Shown in pieces: positions 50,965 to 60,890 of a stretch of DNA of 64,000 nt. The position numbers and the translations under genes were made by a program. The stretch is taken from assembly GCA_046331425.1 (NCBI GenBank), contig JAXLQU010000009.1, positions 62,001 to 126,000 on the forward strand. Reading direction: 5' to 3'. The notes beneath the pieces are model-generated. The model worked only from the letters and a program-made list of their open reading frames with translations, did no database searches and was not told the origin of the DNA. The DNA is from JANNUT01 sp046331425. Its GTDB lineage: Bacteria; Acidobacteriota; Polarisedimenticolia; J045. The stretch's first letter is position 1; each line of letters starts with the position of its first letter.

Positions 50965-51815
50965 TGGCGGCCCACGCAGAACGGTGGAGAGCCTCGGCGA
51001 CCGCCGCGGCGGCACAGGAGCCGTGGTGGCTGCGCGCGGTGTTGATCGGCGTGACGGCGCTGTTCTTTGCGCTGTTTCTGTTGGTGCCGCTGGGCACCGT
51101 GTTCTACAAGGCATTCGAGAAAGGCTGGGAGACGTACCTGCAGGCCGTGTCCGATCCGATCTGTTTCTCGGCTGTCAAACTAACGCTGATCACGGCAGCG
51201 ATTGTGGTGCCGATCAACGTGCTGTTCGGGATTGCGGCCGCGTGGGCCGTGGCCTACTTCGAGTTTCGCGGCAAGAACGCGTTGATCACGTTGATCGATA
51301 TCCCGTTCAGTGTCTCGCCGGTCGTTGCCGGGATGCTGTTCGTGCTGTCGTTCGGCGCCAATGGGTTATTCGGTCCTTGGCTTTCCGAGCACGGCATCAA
51401 AGTGATCTTCGCGCTCCCTGGGATCGTGTTGGCGACGATGTTCGTGACGTTGCCTTTCGTGGCGCGCGAGTTGATCCCCAACATGCAATGGCAGGGGCGC
51501 GTGGAAGAAGAGGCCGGATTGACCATGGGCGCCAGCGGCCTGCAGGTGTTCTGGCACGTCACGATTCCGAAGATCCGCTGGAGCTTGCTGTACGGTACGG
51601 TGCTGTGCGCGGCGCGCGCGATGGGGGAATTCGGTGCGGTGTCGGTAGTCTCGGGGCACATCCGCGGCGAGACCAACACGCTGCCGCTTCACGTCGAGGT
51701 CCTCTACAACGAGTATCAATTTGCGGCAGCGTTTGCGGCCGCGTCGCTGCTGACATTGGTTGCCCTGGTGGTACTGGTGGTCAAGTCGGTGACGGAACGT
51801 CGAGCGACTGAATGA
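50964..51815 (+). CDS. cysW: Sulfate ABC transporter permease CysW
   Basis: A 283-residue partner permease: FYKAFEKGWETYLQAV, IDIPFSVSPVVAGMLFVLSFG, the EAA loop VEEEAGLTMGASGLQVFWHVTIPKIRW, and ARAMGEFGAVSVVSGHIRGETNTLPLHVEVLYNEY, which is typical of CysW. It starts in the cysT stop (TGATG) and overlaps the FAD-protein gene by ATGA, so the whole run is one transcript. Confidence 0.96.
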   Translation: MAAHAERWRASATAAAAQEPWWLRAVLIGVTALFFALFLLVPLGTVFYKAFEKGWETYLQAVSDPICFSAVKLTLITAAIVVPINVLFGIAAAWAVAYFEFRGKNALITLIDIPFSVSPVVAGMLFVLSFGANGLFGPWLSEHGIKVIFALPGIVLATMFVTLPFVARELIPNMQWQGRVEEEAGLTMGASGLQVFWHVTIPKIRWSLLYGTVLCAARAMGEFGAVSVVSGHIRGETNTLPLHVEVLYNEYQFAAAFAAASLLTLVALVVLVVKSVTERRATE

Positions 51816-53191
51816 GCGAACTAGATGTCGATGTAGCGATTGTCGGCGGCGGCTGTGCAGGCGCACTGGCCGCGCTGCACTTGGTACGGGACTCGCGGTG
51901 GCCGCGTCGCGTCAGCCTGATCGAGCGCCGAGCGCAGATCGCTGAGGGGATCGCCTACTCGACGCAGGATCTCGAGCACCGACTGAACGTACGCGCTGCG
52001 GGCATGACCGCGTTCCCGGATCGGCCCGAGGACTTTGCCACGTGGGCGGCCGCCCATGGCCGGTACGCCGGCCACGATTTCGTGCCCCGACGTCAGTACG
52101 CCGAATATCTGCGGCAGCGTTTGCAGGAGGCCTCGGACGGGCGCGTGGCGACGATCCACGACGAGGCCGTGACGGCCACGCGATTGCCGACGGGCGGCTG
52201 GTTGCTTCAACTCGCGAGTGGACGCCGCATCACCGCCTCACGGGTGGTGTTGGCGGTAGGGTTTCCGCCGACCAGCCGTTCGGCCCCATTCGACGCGGTG
52301 CGGGTTGATGACCCGCGGCTGGTCACCGACCCCTTCAACCTCGAGAGGTTATCGGCGGTTGCTGGGCCCGAACCGATCGCGATAGTCGGTACCGGACTCA
52401 CTGCGATCGACTCCATTCTGACGCTCAAGCGGGTTGGCCAAACGGGTCCGATCCATGCGATTTCGCGCCGCGGCTTATGGCCCCAAGCGCACGCGGCAAG
52501 CGAGGCTTGGTCGCTGCGATTCGATCCAGCGAACCCGCCAAGCTCGACTGTCGAGTTGTTGCGGGCGGTCCGCCGCGACGCGTCCGCAGCCGAATCTGAA
52601 CACGGGAATTGGCGTAGCGTCATCGATGCGCTCCGTCCGTGGACGCAGTCGATATGGCAATCTCTTTCGATGACTGAACGGCGTCGATTTCTAAGACATC
52701 TGCGCCCGTATTGGGATGTTCATCGCCACCGAATGGCTCCCGATGTGTGGGAGCGCATCGCTGGCTGGGTCGGCAGCGGCGCGGTTGTGCTGCATCGGGC
52801 CCGGGTTAGAAGTGTTGGCGTCGACACACAGCATTTGCATCTAGTGCTCCAACGCAGTGAAGATCGCGACATGAGCTCCCTGCCAGTAGCCGGTCTGGTT
52901 CTCGCCATGGGCGTTGACGAGGACTACCGGAAGCACCCGTCACCCCTGATCCAGAGCCTGATTCGGGACGGTAACGCTGTGCCGCACCCGTTGTCGTTGG
53001 GGCTGCGCACGGCTCCCGACGGGGAACTGCTCGACCAAGATGGGCGAGTGGTCGACGGTCTGATGACGATCGGCACGGTGCGCAAAGGCGATCTCTGGGA
53101 GAGCACCGCTGTACCGGAGTTACGCGTTCAGGCTGCGCGGCTGGCTGAGCACCTCACTCGACAAAAGGGTGCAGGGCCGGAGTCAGAGTAA
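51812..53191 (+). CDS. FAD/NAD(P)-binding protein (COG4529-like)
   Basis: A 459-residue flavoprotein. N-terminal dinucleotide motif VAIVGGGCAGALAALHL (about 7-23), NVRAAGMTAFPDRPEDFATW, and a second GxGxxA-type motif IAIVGTGLTAIDSILTLKRVG (about 190-210). It resembles the FAD-NAD(P)-binding family of lysine/ornithine-monooxygenase-like proteins with unknown substrates. Its position between cysW and a sensor kinase, with overlaps on both sides, suggests a role in sulfur or oxyanion metabolism or in redox sensing for the kinase. Confidence 0.85.
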   Translation: MSELDVDVAIVGGGCAGALAALHLVRDSRWPRRVSLIERRAQIAEGIAYSTQDLEHRLNVRAAGMTAFPDRPEDFATWAAAHGRYAGHDFVPRRQYAEYLRQRLQEASDGRVATIHDEAVTATRLPTGGWLLQLASGRRITASRVVLAVGFPPTSRSAPFDAVRVDDPRLVTDPFNLERLSAVAGPEPIAIVGTGLTAIDSILTLKRVGQTGPIHAISRRGLWPQAHAASEAWSLRFDPANPPSSTVELLRAVRRDASAAESEHGNWRSVIDALRPWTQSIWQSLSMTERRRFLRHLRPYWDVHRHRMAPDVWERIAGWVGSGAVVLHRARVRSVGVDTQHLHLVLQRSEDRDMSSLPVAGLVLAMGVDEDYRKHPSPLIQSLIRDGNAVPHPLSLGLRTAPDGELLDQDGRVVDGLMTIGTVRKGDLWESTAVPELRVQAARLAEHLTRQKGAGPESE

Positions 53192-55248
53192 TGGCCACGA
53201 GCGGGCTGCGCCGCCTGCTGGTCTCTCGCAATCTGGTTGTGCTGCTCCTGGCTGTTGGTGCTGTCGCGCTCGCCGCGGCGGCGCTGTTGCGCGGTTTGGC
53301 TGAGGAAGAAGCGCTGGCCCGCGTGCAACTGGCCGGGGTGAGTGCTGAGTTGGCGGTCGAAGGCAGCCTGCGTGAGGTCGAAGGCGCGTCGGCATTGCTC
53401 GCGGAGCGGCCGGGACTGGGGCGTTTGTTCGCGGCTGGCGATCTGGAAGGAACACGCGCATTTCTCGAGCGCTTTCGTGTCGCGAGCCGGCTGTCGGGTT
53501 GTGGTCTGATGCGCGACGGGATGTGGCTCGCGTCCGCCGGTGCGCTCGTCGATCCACCCAAAGATAGCGAGGCGATCGGCGTTACCTTCCACGAAACCAA
53601 CGATCCCGAACGGCCGCTGTTGGTGGCGGCGTGGTCGGACTATTCCGCGATGCGTGGCTTGCGCGTGGTGACGATACGCGCGCTGGACACGCGGGCCGCG
53701 CAGGCCATCGCGCAAGGCTTGGGGGTGGGTGTGGCGCTGTTGGGCGCCAAGCGCGTCTCATCGTCGGCGGGTGGACAGGTCGAAGGTCTTCGCACCCGCG
53801 CGATCCTCGAACACGTGCCGCAAAGCCGGCGGCTGCGGGACGGTAGTTTTGTGGCCGTGCACCCGCTGGTCGACGACGGGGCCGTCACGATGCTGGTCGA
53901 GGCGCGGCTCGACGCGCAATCGGTGCGCGGGCCCTTGCGTCACTTTCTGTTGTGGCTCGGTGCACTTGCCTTGTTGGTTTCCGTCGTTGCCTCGATTTCC
54001 AGCGCGACACTGGCGCGTCGGCTCGGCGTTGAACTCGATGCGCTGACCCGCGCCGCCGCCACGATCAAGGAAGGGAACCTCTCGGTGCCGGTGCCGCATG
54101 TCGCGCCGGGCGAAATCGCCACGTTGGGCGAGACGATGGACGCGATGCGCCGCGCCCTGTTGCAGACCACGGCCGAGGTGCGACGTCGCGAGTCCGAAGC
54201 TCGCTCGATGATCGACGGGATCGTGGAAGGTGTCTTCACCGTCGATCGCGATCGTCGAATCCTGGATCTCAACACCCAAACCGCGAACCTGCTGGGCATC
54301 GAACTCGACGCGGCGAAGGGGAAGTTCTGCGGCGATGTGCTCGACCCTGTCGGGGCGGACGGCACTCGCCCCTGTGAACACGATTGCCCGATTCTCACGG
54401 CGCGCCTGCGCGGACAGACCAGCGCGGTGGAACACCTGCGCCGCTCCGATGGCACCTGGCGCAGCGTGGTGATCACAAGCGCGATGCCGATCGAGGGGCG
54501 ACAGTTCCAGTTGATGCGTGACGAGACCGACGTCGAGGCGGCACGGCGCGCGCGCGACGCGGTGCTGGCCAACATCTCGCACGAGTTTCGGACGCCGTTG
54601 TCGGCACAGTTGGCGTCACTGGAACTGCTCCTCGATCAGGTCGACGATCTCGCGCCCAGCGAAACACGCGAGCTGCTGCAATCGCTGCATCGCGGCGCGC
54701 TGCGGTTGACACAGCTCATCGACAACCTGCTCGAGAGCGTGAGGATCGAATCGGGGCAAACGTCGCTGCGGCGGCAGTCGGTGCGCTTGGACGAGGTGGT
54801 GGAGGAAGCGGTCGAGATGGTCCGGCCGCTGTCTGCGCTGCGCGAGCAAACACTGGTGTTCGAGATCGATGGGCCGCTGGTTCCAATCGACGCCGACGGC
54901 GGGCGACTGCGGCAGGTGGTCGTCAATTTGCTGGCGAACGCGCAGAAGTTTGCGCCCGCCGGCACAGCGGTCACGGTTCGGGTCGGCATGGCGGGCGAGG
55001 AGGCGTGGGTATGCGTCGAAGACGAAGGTCCAGGTTGGCCGGCCGGATTCGCCACCTCGTCGATTGCTCCGTTTCATCGCGGCGGTAGCGGCGAGCCGGT
55101 CGAGTCAGGCGTTGGGCTAGGACTGTGGATTGCGCGCTCGATCGTTCAGCGTCACGGTGGACGCTTGGAGTTGACAATGCGAGGCGGCCGAACTATCGCG
55201 ACTCTACGTGTGCCGATCGAGGCGGATGCCGATTCGGTGAGCGGATGA
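53191..55248 (+). CDS. Membrane sensor histidine kinase (HAMP-PAS-HisKA-HATPase)
   Basis: A 685-residue kinase: membrane helix about 12-34, periplasmic sensor region about 35-250, second helix about 250-272, HAMP about 272-325, and PAS about 335-440. The PAS region carries a Cys set: C380 in GKFCGDVL, and C395/C399 in CEHDCPI. HisKA has the phospho-acceptor H464 in NISHEFRTPL; the ATPase has NLLANAQKFAP, EDEGPGWP and GVGLGLWIARSIV. The PAS cysteines, a recurring motif in some kinases, could sense redox state or bind metal. The start overlaps the FAD-gene stop (TAATG), and the end overlaps the regulator start (ATGA). Confidence 0.95.
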   Translation: MATSGLRRLLVSRNLVVLLLAVGAVALAAAALLRGLAEEEALARVQLAGVSAELAVEGSLREVEGASALLAERPGLGRLFAAGDLEGTRAFLERFRVASRLSGCGLMRDGMWLASAGALVDPPKDSEAIGVTFHETNDPERPLLVAAWSDYSAMRGLRVVTIRALDTRAAQAIAQGLGVGVALLGAKRVSSSAGGQVEGLRTRAILEHVPQSRRLRDGSFVAVHPLVDDGAVTMLVEARLDAQSVRGPLRHFLLWLGALALLVSVVASISSATLARRLGVELDALTRAAATIKEGNLSVPVPHVAPGEIATLGETMDAMRRALLQTTAEVRRRESEARSMIDGIVEGVFTVDRDRRILDLNTQTANLLGIELDAAKGKFCGDVLDPVGADGTRPCEHDCPILTARLRGQTSAVEHLRRSDGTWRSVVITSAMPIEGRQFQLMRDETDVEAARRARDAVLANISHEFRTPLSAQLASLELLLDQVDDLAPSETRELLQSLHRGALRLTQLIDNLLESVRIESGQTSLRRQSVRLDEVVEEAVEMVRPLSALREQTLVFEIDGPLVPIDADGGRLRQVVVNLLANAQKFAPAGTAVTVRVGMAGEEAWVCVEDEGPGWPAGFATSSIAPFHRGGSGEPVESGVGLGLWIARSIVQRHGGRLELTMRGGRTIATLRVPIEADADSVSG

Positions 55249-55949
55249 AGATTCTGATCTGCGATGACGAGCGTGAACTGCGCGCGCTGATCGGGTTTGC
55301 GCTGCGCCAAGCCGGCTACTTGGTGATCGAGGCGCCGGACGGCGAGAGCGCGCTCGCGTTGGTCAAGAGCGAGCAGCCCAATCTGGTGATTCTCGACATC
55401 AATCTTCCTGGCATCGATGGCTTCGAGGTCTGCCGTCGCGTCCGCGGGTTGTCGCAGGCGCCAGTCATGATGCTGTCGGTACGCGCCGGCGAAGACGATC
55501 AGGTCCGGGGCCTGGATGTGGGAGCCGACGACTATCTGATCAAGCCGTTCAGCCCGCGCACCTTGTTGGCGCGCGTGCGGGCACTCTTGCGTCGTCATGG
55601 CGGTGAGCGACCGGCGACGTTGGAAACAGGAATCCTGTTGCTGGATCCCGACGCACTCACGGTCAGTTTGAGAGGCGCTGCACCGATCGCGCTGACGCAA
55701 TTGGAATTTCGACTGCTGCAAGGCTTGGTGGCGCAGGAAGGGCGCACGATTCCAGCGGACTCGTTGGTCGCGCACGTGTGGGGCAGCCGGGTCGGACCCG
55801 ATCGCCAGCAACTGAAGCAACTCGTGCATCGACTGCGGCAGAAAATCGAGCACGACCCAGCAGAACCGACGCTCGTGCGCACGGTGGCCAGTGTCGGCTA
55901 TCGATTGGTGGCAACGGAAGATCGAGCCGCTCAGTCGACTCGCGCTTGA
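55245..55949 (+). CDS. OmpR/PhoB-family response regulator
   Basis: A 234-residue regulator: receiver domain about 1-120 with acidic pocket DD at 7-8, phospho-acceptor Asp51 in VILDINLPG and Lys in YLIKPFSP. A winged-helix DNA-binding domain follows, about 130-225 (LTQLEFRLLQGLV, KQLVHRLRQKIEHD, VASVGYRLV). It is made from the start overlapping the kinase stop. The most likely target is this transporter operon or sulfur genes. Confidence 0.95.
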   Translation: MKILICDDERELRALIGFALRQAGYLVIEAPDGESALALVKSEQPNLVILDINLPGIDGFEVCRRVRGLSQAPVMMLSVRAGEDDQVRGLDVGADDYLIKPFSPRTLLARVRALLRRHGGERPATLETGILLLDPDALTVSLRGAAPIALTQLEFRLLQGLVAQEGRTIPADSLVAHVWGSRVGPDRQQLKQLVHRLRQKIEHDPAEPTLVRTVASVGYRLVATEDRAAQSTRA

Positions 55950-55952
55950 ACG

Positions 55953-55990
55953 GTAAGTCGCCGCGCACTCGCTGCGGCGACTGCGTTACC
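55953..55990. terminator. Bidirectional terminator-like hairpin between convergent genes
   Basis: AGTCGCCGC (55957-55965) pairs perfectly with GCGGCGACT (55975-55983), with flanking GGTAA and TTACC able to extend the stem past a 3-base bulge. It lies between the response regulator stop and the convergent deoxyhypusine-synthase-like gene, reaching into the latter's stop codon. Confidence 0.6.
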
Positions 55991-56951
55991 AACCCAGAAT
56001 GTAAGCGAACATCAAGGGCGCGACGATCGATGCATCCGACTCGATGATGAAGCGCGGCGTATTGACGTCGAGTTTGCCCCACGTGATCTTTTCATTCGGT
56101 ACGGCCCCGCTATACCCGCCATACGATGTCGTGCTGTCGGAGATCTGGCAGAAGTAACCCCAGAACGGACAGCTCTGCTGCAAGTCCTGATGGATCAGTG
56201 GCACGACGCAGATCGGGAAATCACCCGCGATCCCGCCGCCGATCTGAAAGAACCCGACGCCCAATGACTTGGCGTTGGCTTTGTACCAATCGATCAGCTT
56301 CCCCATGTATTCGGGGCCCGAGCGCACGATCCCAAAGCTGGCCAGCTCCCCAGAATAAACGTGGCTGACGAAGATGTTCCCCAGCGTCGAGTCTTCCCAG
56401 CCAGGTACGAAGACAGGCAGGTCTTTCTCGCAGGCCGCGACCAGCCAACTGTCTTTCGGATCGATCTGGTAGTTGGACTTCAAGGCGCCGGTGCGAATCA
56501 ACTCGTAGAAATATTCGTGCGGGAAGTACCGTTTGTTGTCGCGATCGGCGGTCATCCACAGTTCCAAGATCTGGTGCTCGATGCGGCGGATCGCTTCTTC
56601 CTCGGGGATGCAGGTGTCGGTGACGCGATTCATGCCGCGCTTGCGCAACTCGGCCTCTTCGTGCGCGCTGAGCTGGCGATAGTGCGGCACGCGCGCGTAG
56701 TGGTTGTGCGCCACCAAGTTGAAGATGTCCTCTTCGAGGTTGGCGCCGGTGCACGTAATGGCGTGGACCTTGTCCTGGCGAATCATCTCGGCCAGCGACA
56801 GCCCCAGTTCGGCGGTGCTCATCGCGCCGGCCAACGTGACCATCATCTTGCCGCCCTGTTCCAGATGCTGGATATAGCCTTCGGCAGCGTCGACAGTCGT
56901 GGCCGCGTTGAAGTGTCGATAGTGGTGCTTCATGAACTGCTTGATGGCCAT
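55986..56951 (-). CDS. Deoxyhypusine synthase-like protein
   Basis: A 321-residue protein of the deoxyhypusine synthase family, NAD-dependent enzymes that move an aminobutyl group. Segments: MVTLAGAMSTAELGLSLAEMIRQ, ITCTGANLEEDIFNLVAHNHYARVPHYR, PVFVPGWEDSTLGNIFVSH, FFQIGGGIAGDF, YGGYSGAVPNEKITWGKLDVN (the conserved catalytic Lys lies in TWGKL), and IIESDASIVAPLM. Bacteria lack eIF5A, so bacterial members are thought to make polyamines such as homospermidine or related products. GAGGAGCG precedes the ATG. It follows the nitroreductase gene. Confidence 0.9.
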   Translation of the reverse strand: MAIKQFMKHHYRHFNAATTVDAAEGYIQHLEQGGKMMVTLAGAMSTAELGLSLAEMIRQDKVHAITCTGANLEEDIFNLVAHNHYARVPHYRQLSAHEEAELRKRGMNRVTDTCIPEEEAIRRIEHQILELWMTADRDNKRYFPHEYFYELIRTGALKSNYQIDPKDSWLVAACEKDLPVFVPGWEDSTLGNIFVSHVYSGELASFGIVRSGPEYMGKLIDWYKANAKSLGVGFFQIGGGIAGDFPICVVPLIHQDLQQSCPFWGYFCQISDSTTSYGGYSGAVPNEKITWGKLDVNTPRFIIESDASIVAPLMFAYILGW

Positions 56952-56990
56952 GGGTCGCTCCTCGGGGCATTCGCCAAACGGCCGCGGATG

Positions 56991-57688
56991 CTACCCCAGG
57001 TCGGAGGGCGGCGCAGGCGATGGGTTCCACACCGCGATCTGGTCCGGGCCTTGCGGCTCAAGTTGGGGACTTGAGCATCGACCGCCGGGTAGCCGATCGG
57101 AAACAGAATGAAGGGGCGTTCGTGGCTCGGCGCCCCAACAGATCGGAGAGGAAACCCATCGGACTGGGTGTGTGTGTGAGCGTCGAGAGCCCCATTCTGG
57201 TGCAGCGCCGCGATGAACAGTCCGCAGGCGATGCCGACACTCTCCTTGGTGTAATAGTTCTTGCGGTTGTGGCCGTCGTTGTCGACGCCATGGGTCTGCT
57301 CGAACACCACGACGATCCAGGGAACGATCTGAAGAAACGGCTTGCGCCAATCGGTACCCAACGGCGCCAGTGCTCGCTTCCAATCGGCGGGCATCCGGCC
57401 TCCTTCGTATGAAAGCCGTTCCTCGTGCTCGGCAGCGACACGGATCTGGTGCTTGATCGCAGGGTCGGAGATCGCGACGAATGTCCACGGTTGCCGGTGC
57501 GCCCCCGACGGCGCGGTCGAGGCGGTACGGATCGCCCACTCGATCAGCTCGCGCGGAACGGGATCAACGGCGAAATGACGAACGCTGCGGCGTCCGTCCA
57601 GCTCTGCATAGAACGATGCGGCCCGCGCCTTCATCTCGGGTTCAGACCAGCGCTTCGGGCGATAGGGAACGAACGGCGAATCGTTCAT
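56991..57688 (-). CDS. Nitroreductase-family flavoprotein (iodotyrosine-deiodinase-like), with three indels
   Basis: About 232 residues in the corrected reading. The intact first part (from ATG 57688) has the FMN-binding RRSVRHFAVDPVPRELIEWAIRTASTAPSGAHRQPW and ESVGIACGLFIAALHQ. The frame then shifts near 57195 (extra base), giving MGLSTLTHTPSPMGFLSDLL, which matches the deiodinase-like subfamily. It returns near 57116-57122 to PFILFPIGYPAVDAQVPNLSRK and shifts again near 57045-57052 to reach GPDQIAVWN and the stop. The net length modulo 3 agrees with these three events. A functional gene with sequence errors is more likely than a pseudogene. It is divergent from queA (51 bp). Confidence 0.75.
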
Positions 57689-57739
57689 CGACAGGATCTC
57701 CGGTGAGTCGCGAATCGGCCCGGGAAGGTACCATGCCGC

Positions 57740-58808
57740 ATGGACGTGTCGTTGTTCGACTATCACCTGCCGGCCGACCGGATCGCGCAGACGGCGATCG
57801 AGCCGCGCGATGCGGCGCGAATGTTGTGTTTGGATCGGAACGCGGGAGCGCGACGACACAAACGGGTGTGCGACCTCGTCGACGAGTTGAGTCCGGGCGA
57901 CTTGCTGGTGGTCAACGACACCAAAGTCGTGCCGGCGCGATTGTTCGCGAGGAAACCGACCGGCGGGTTGGTGCAACTGCTACTGCTCGAGCCGGTGACG
58001 GGCTCATCGCTCGACGCGACGGCCCAGGGTGAGCTCTGGCATGCATTGCGTGGGCGCTCCCGCATGCGCCGGGGCCTGGTACGCTGCTCACGCTCCCCGA
58101 TCACTTCACCGCCACACTTGTCGAGCAAGTTGGATCCGATGGCCGGGCGATCGTGCGCTTTACCGGCCCGCAGCCGGTGAGGGAGTTGATCGAGGTGGCG
58201 GGGAAGCTGCCGCTACCCCCCTACATTCGGCGAGCTGCGGCCGACGCCCACGACACCCACGACCGAGAGCGCTATCAGACGGTCTATGCCGACGTGCCGG
58301 GAGCGCTGGCCGCGCCGACCGCGGGGCTGCACTTCACGCCGCAACTGCTGACGCAGTTGAAACAACGCGGCGTGGAAGTCGCTCGGCTGACGCTGCATGT
58401 GGGAGAGGGCACGTTCCGCCCGGTGCGCGAGCGCGATACCGACGCGATTCGCCTCCACTCCGAAAGATTTCGCCTCGGCGCAGAAACCTCGCAGGCGATC
58501 GCGGCGTGCCGACGCCGTGGCAACCGTGTGGTGGCGGTGGGGACCACCACGGTGCGGGTGCTCGAATCGCGCGAGATCGATCAGAATGGTGGGCCGCAAC
58601 CCGGCGAGGGCCGCACCACGTTGTTCATCGCACCGGGCTGGCGATTTCGTTTCGTGGACGCTCTGATGACCAACTTCCATCTGCCGCAGAGCACGCTGCT
58701 CATGCTGGTCTGCGCATTTGCCGGCCGTGAGTCGACCCTGGACGCTTACGCCGCAGCAGTGCGTCATGGATATCGGTTCTATTCGTACGGCGACGCGATG
58801 CTGATCCA

Positions 58809-58812
<4 letters not shown>
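57740..58812 (+). CDS. queA: S-adenosylmethionine:tRNA ribosyltransferase-isomerase, 1-nt frameshift
   Basis: Adds the epoxycyclopentanediol precursor to 7-aminomethyl-deazaguanine tRNA in queuosine synthesis. The first frame runs MDVSLFDYHLPADRIAQ to LWHALRGRSRM, including DLLVVNDTKVVPARLFARK. The second runs from GTLLTLPDHFTATLVEQV through PLPPYIRR, APTAGLHFTPQLL, LHVGEGTFRPV, GTTTVRVLES and NFHLPQSTLLMLV to RFYSYGDAMLI. The frames join by restoring one base near 58066-58076 (RMRPGP-GTLL). Length modulo 3 agrees with one missing base, and the corrected size (about 357) is normal. All later motifs are intact, so a sequencing error is likely. The stop overlaps the tgt start. Confidence 0.85.
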
Positions 58813-59922
<1,110 letters not shown>

Positions 59923-59930
<8 letters not shown>

Positions 59931-60888
59931 GGCACTGGTGGTAGTTGCCGACGCTCACCTTGATCGCGACGACGACGAGACCGCCTCGTTTTGCGAATTT
60001 CTCAACGAACGTGCTTCCGATGCGGCAACGCTGGTCCTGTTGGGCGACATCTTCGCGTTGTGGATCGCTCACCCCAAACACACCCTGGCGCATCATCGAC
60101 GCGTGCTCGATGCGGTGCGCCGGCTGCGAGCCAACGGTGTGCGCGTCCTGTTCGTGGAAGGCAATCGTGAGTTTGGCGTCGATCGCTGGCAGGCATCCGA
60201 GTTCGACACCGTGGCGCTCAGCGTGACCGAGGAGCCATGGGGTGAGCGACGCTGGTATCTCGCGCACGGCGATCGCCTCGATCCTTCGGACTGGAAGACG
60301 CGCGCGCTGCACGCGGTGTTGCGCTCCAGCCTGGTGCTCAGCAGCTTGGCCACAGCGCCGGCCTCCTGGGGGTTGTCGTTCGCAGACCGCTTGGAGCGTT
60401 CGCTGCGGCACCGGAATCTGCGGTACAAGACCGCGCTTCCACGAAAGCGTCTGGAAGACTATGCCGAGTGGCTCGCGTCCGAAGGTTACGACGGCGGTGT
60501 GATTGGACACATCCACGTCGCCTTCGACATGCAAGTCCCGACCGACGGCGTGACCCGGCGCCTGTTCGTGTTGCCTGACTGGCGTTCATCGCACTCGTAT
60601 CTGCGCATTCCTCGCCGCGGGGAGCCCGAACTGCTGGCGTGGCGTGGTGGACGTGATCGCGGTGTCGCGGTCGTGGCGATACGAGAGCGACCGCACGATT
60701 GCGCGCTGACGTTGGAACGAAAGACCGAACTGCGTCTCGGTCAACGGGTGGTATTGCACTCCGGACACGGTGAGGGTACGCGCGCCGGAACGGTGCTCAC
60801 ATCGGATGGCCTGCATGTGACGGTTCAACTTGCGAGCGGCGCACCGATTCAGATCGGCGATCGACTTGCCCCCGACTCGAGGAATTGA
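59923..60888 (+). CDS. LpxH-like metallophosphoesterase with a C-terminal extension
   Basis: Calcineurin-type phosphoesterase of 321 residues. Metal-binding motifs: VVADAHLDRDD, LLGDIFALWI, VEGNREFGVD (LpxH carries GNRDF here), LAHGDRLD and GHIHVAFDMQ. LpxH hydrolyses UDP-2,3-diacylglucosamine in lipid A synthesis, acting at the membrane. Family members are about 240 residues; the last roughly 70 residues here (TELRLGQRVVLHSGHGEGTRAGTVLT..) look like an added small beta-barrel domain. The function is therefore probably lipid A or related phosphoester hydrolysis but not certain. It is co-translated with tgt (8-base overlap). Confidence 0.82.
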
Positions 60889-60890
60889 CG

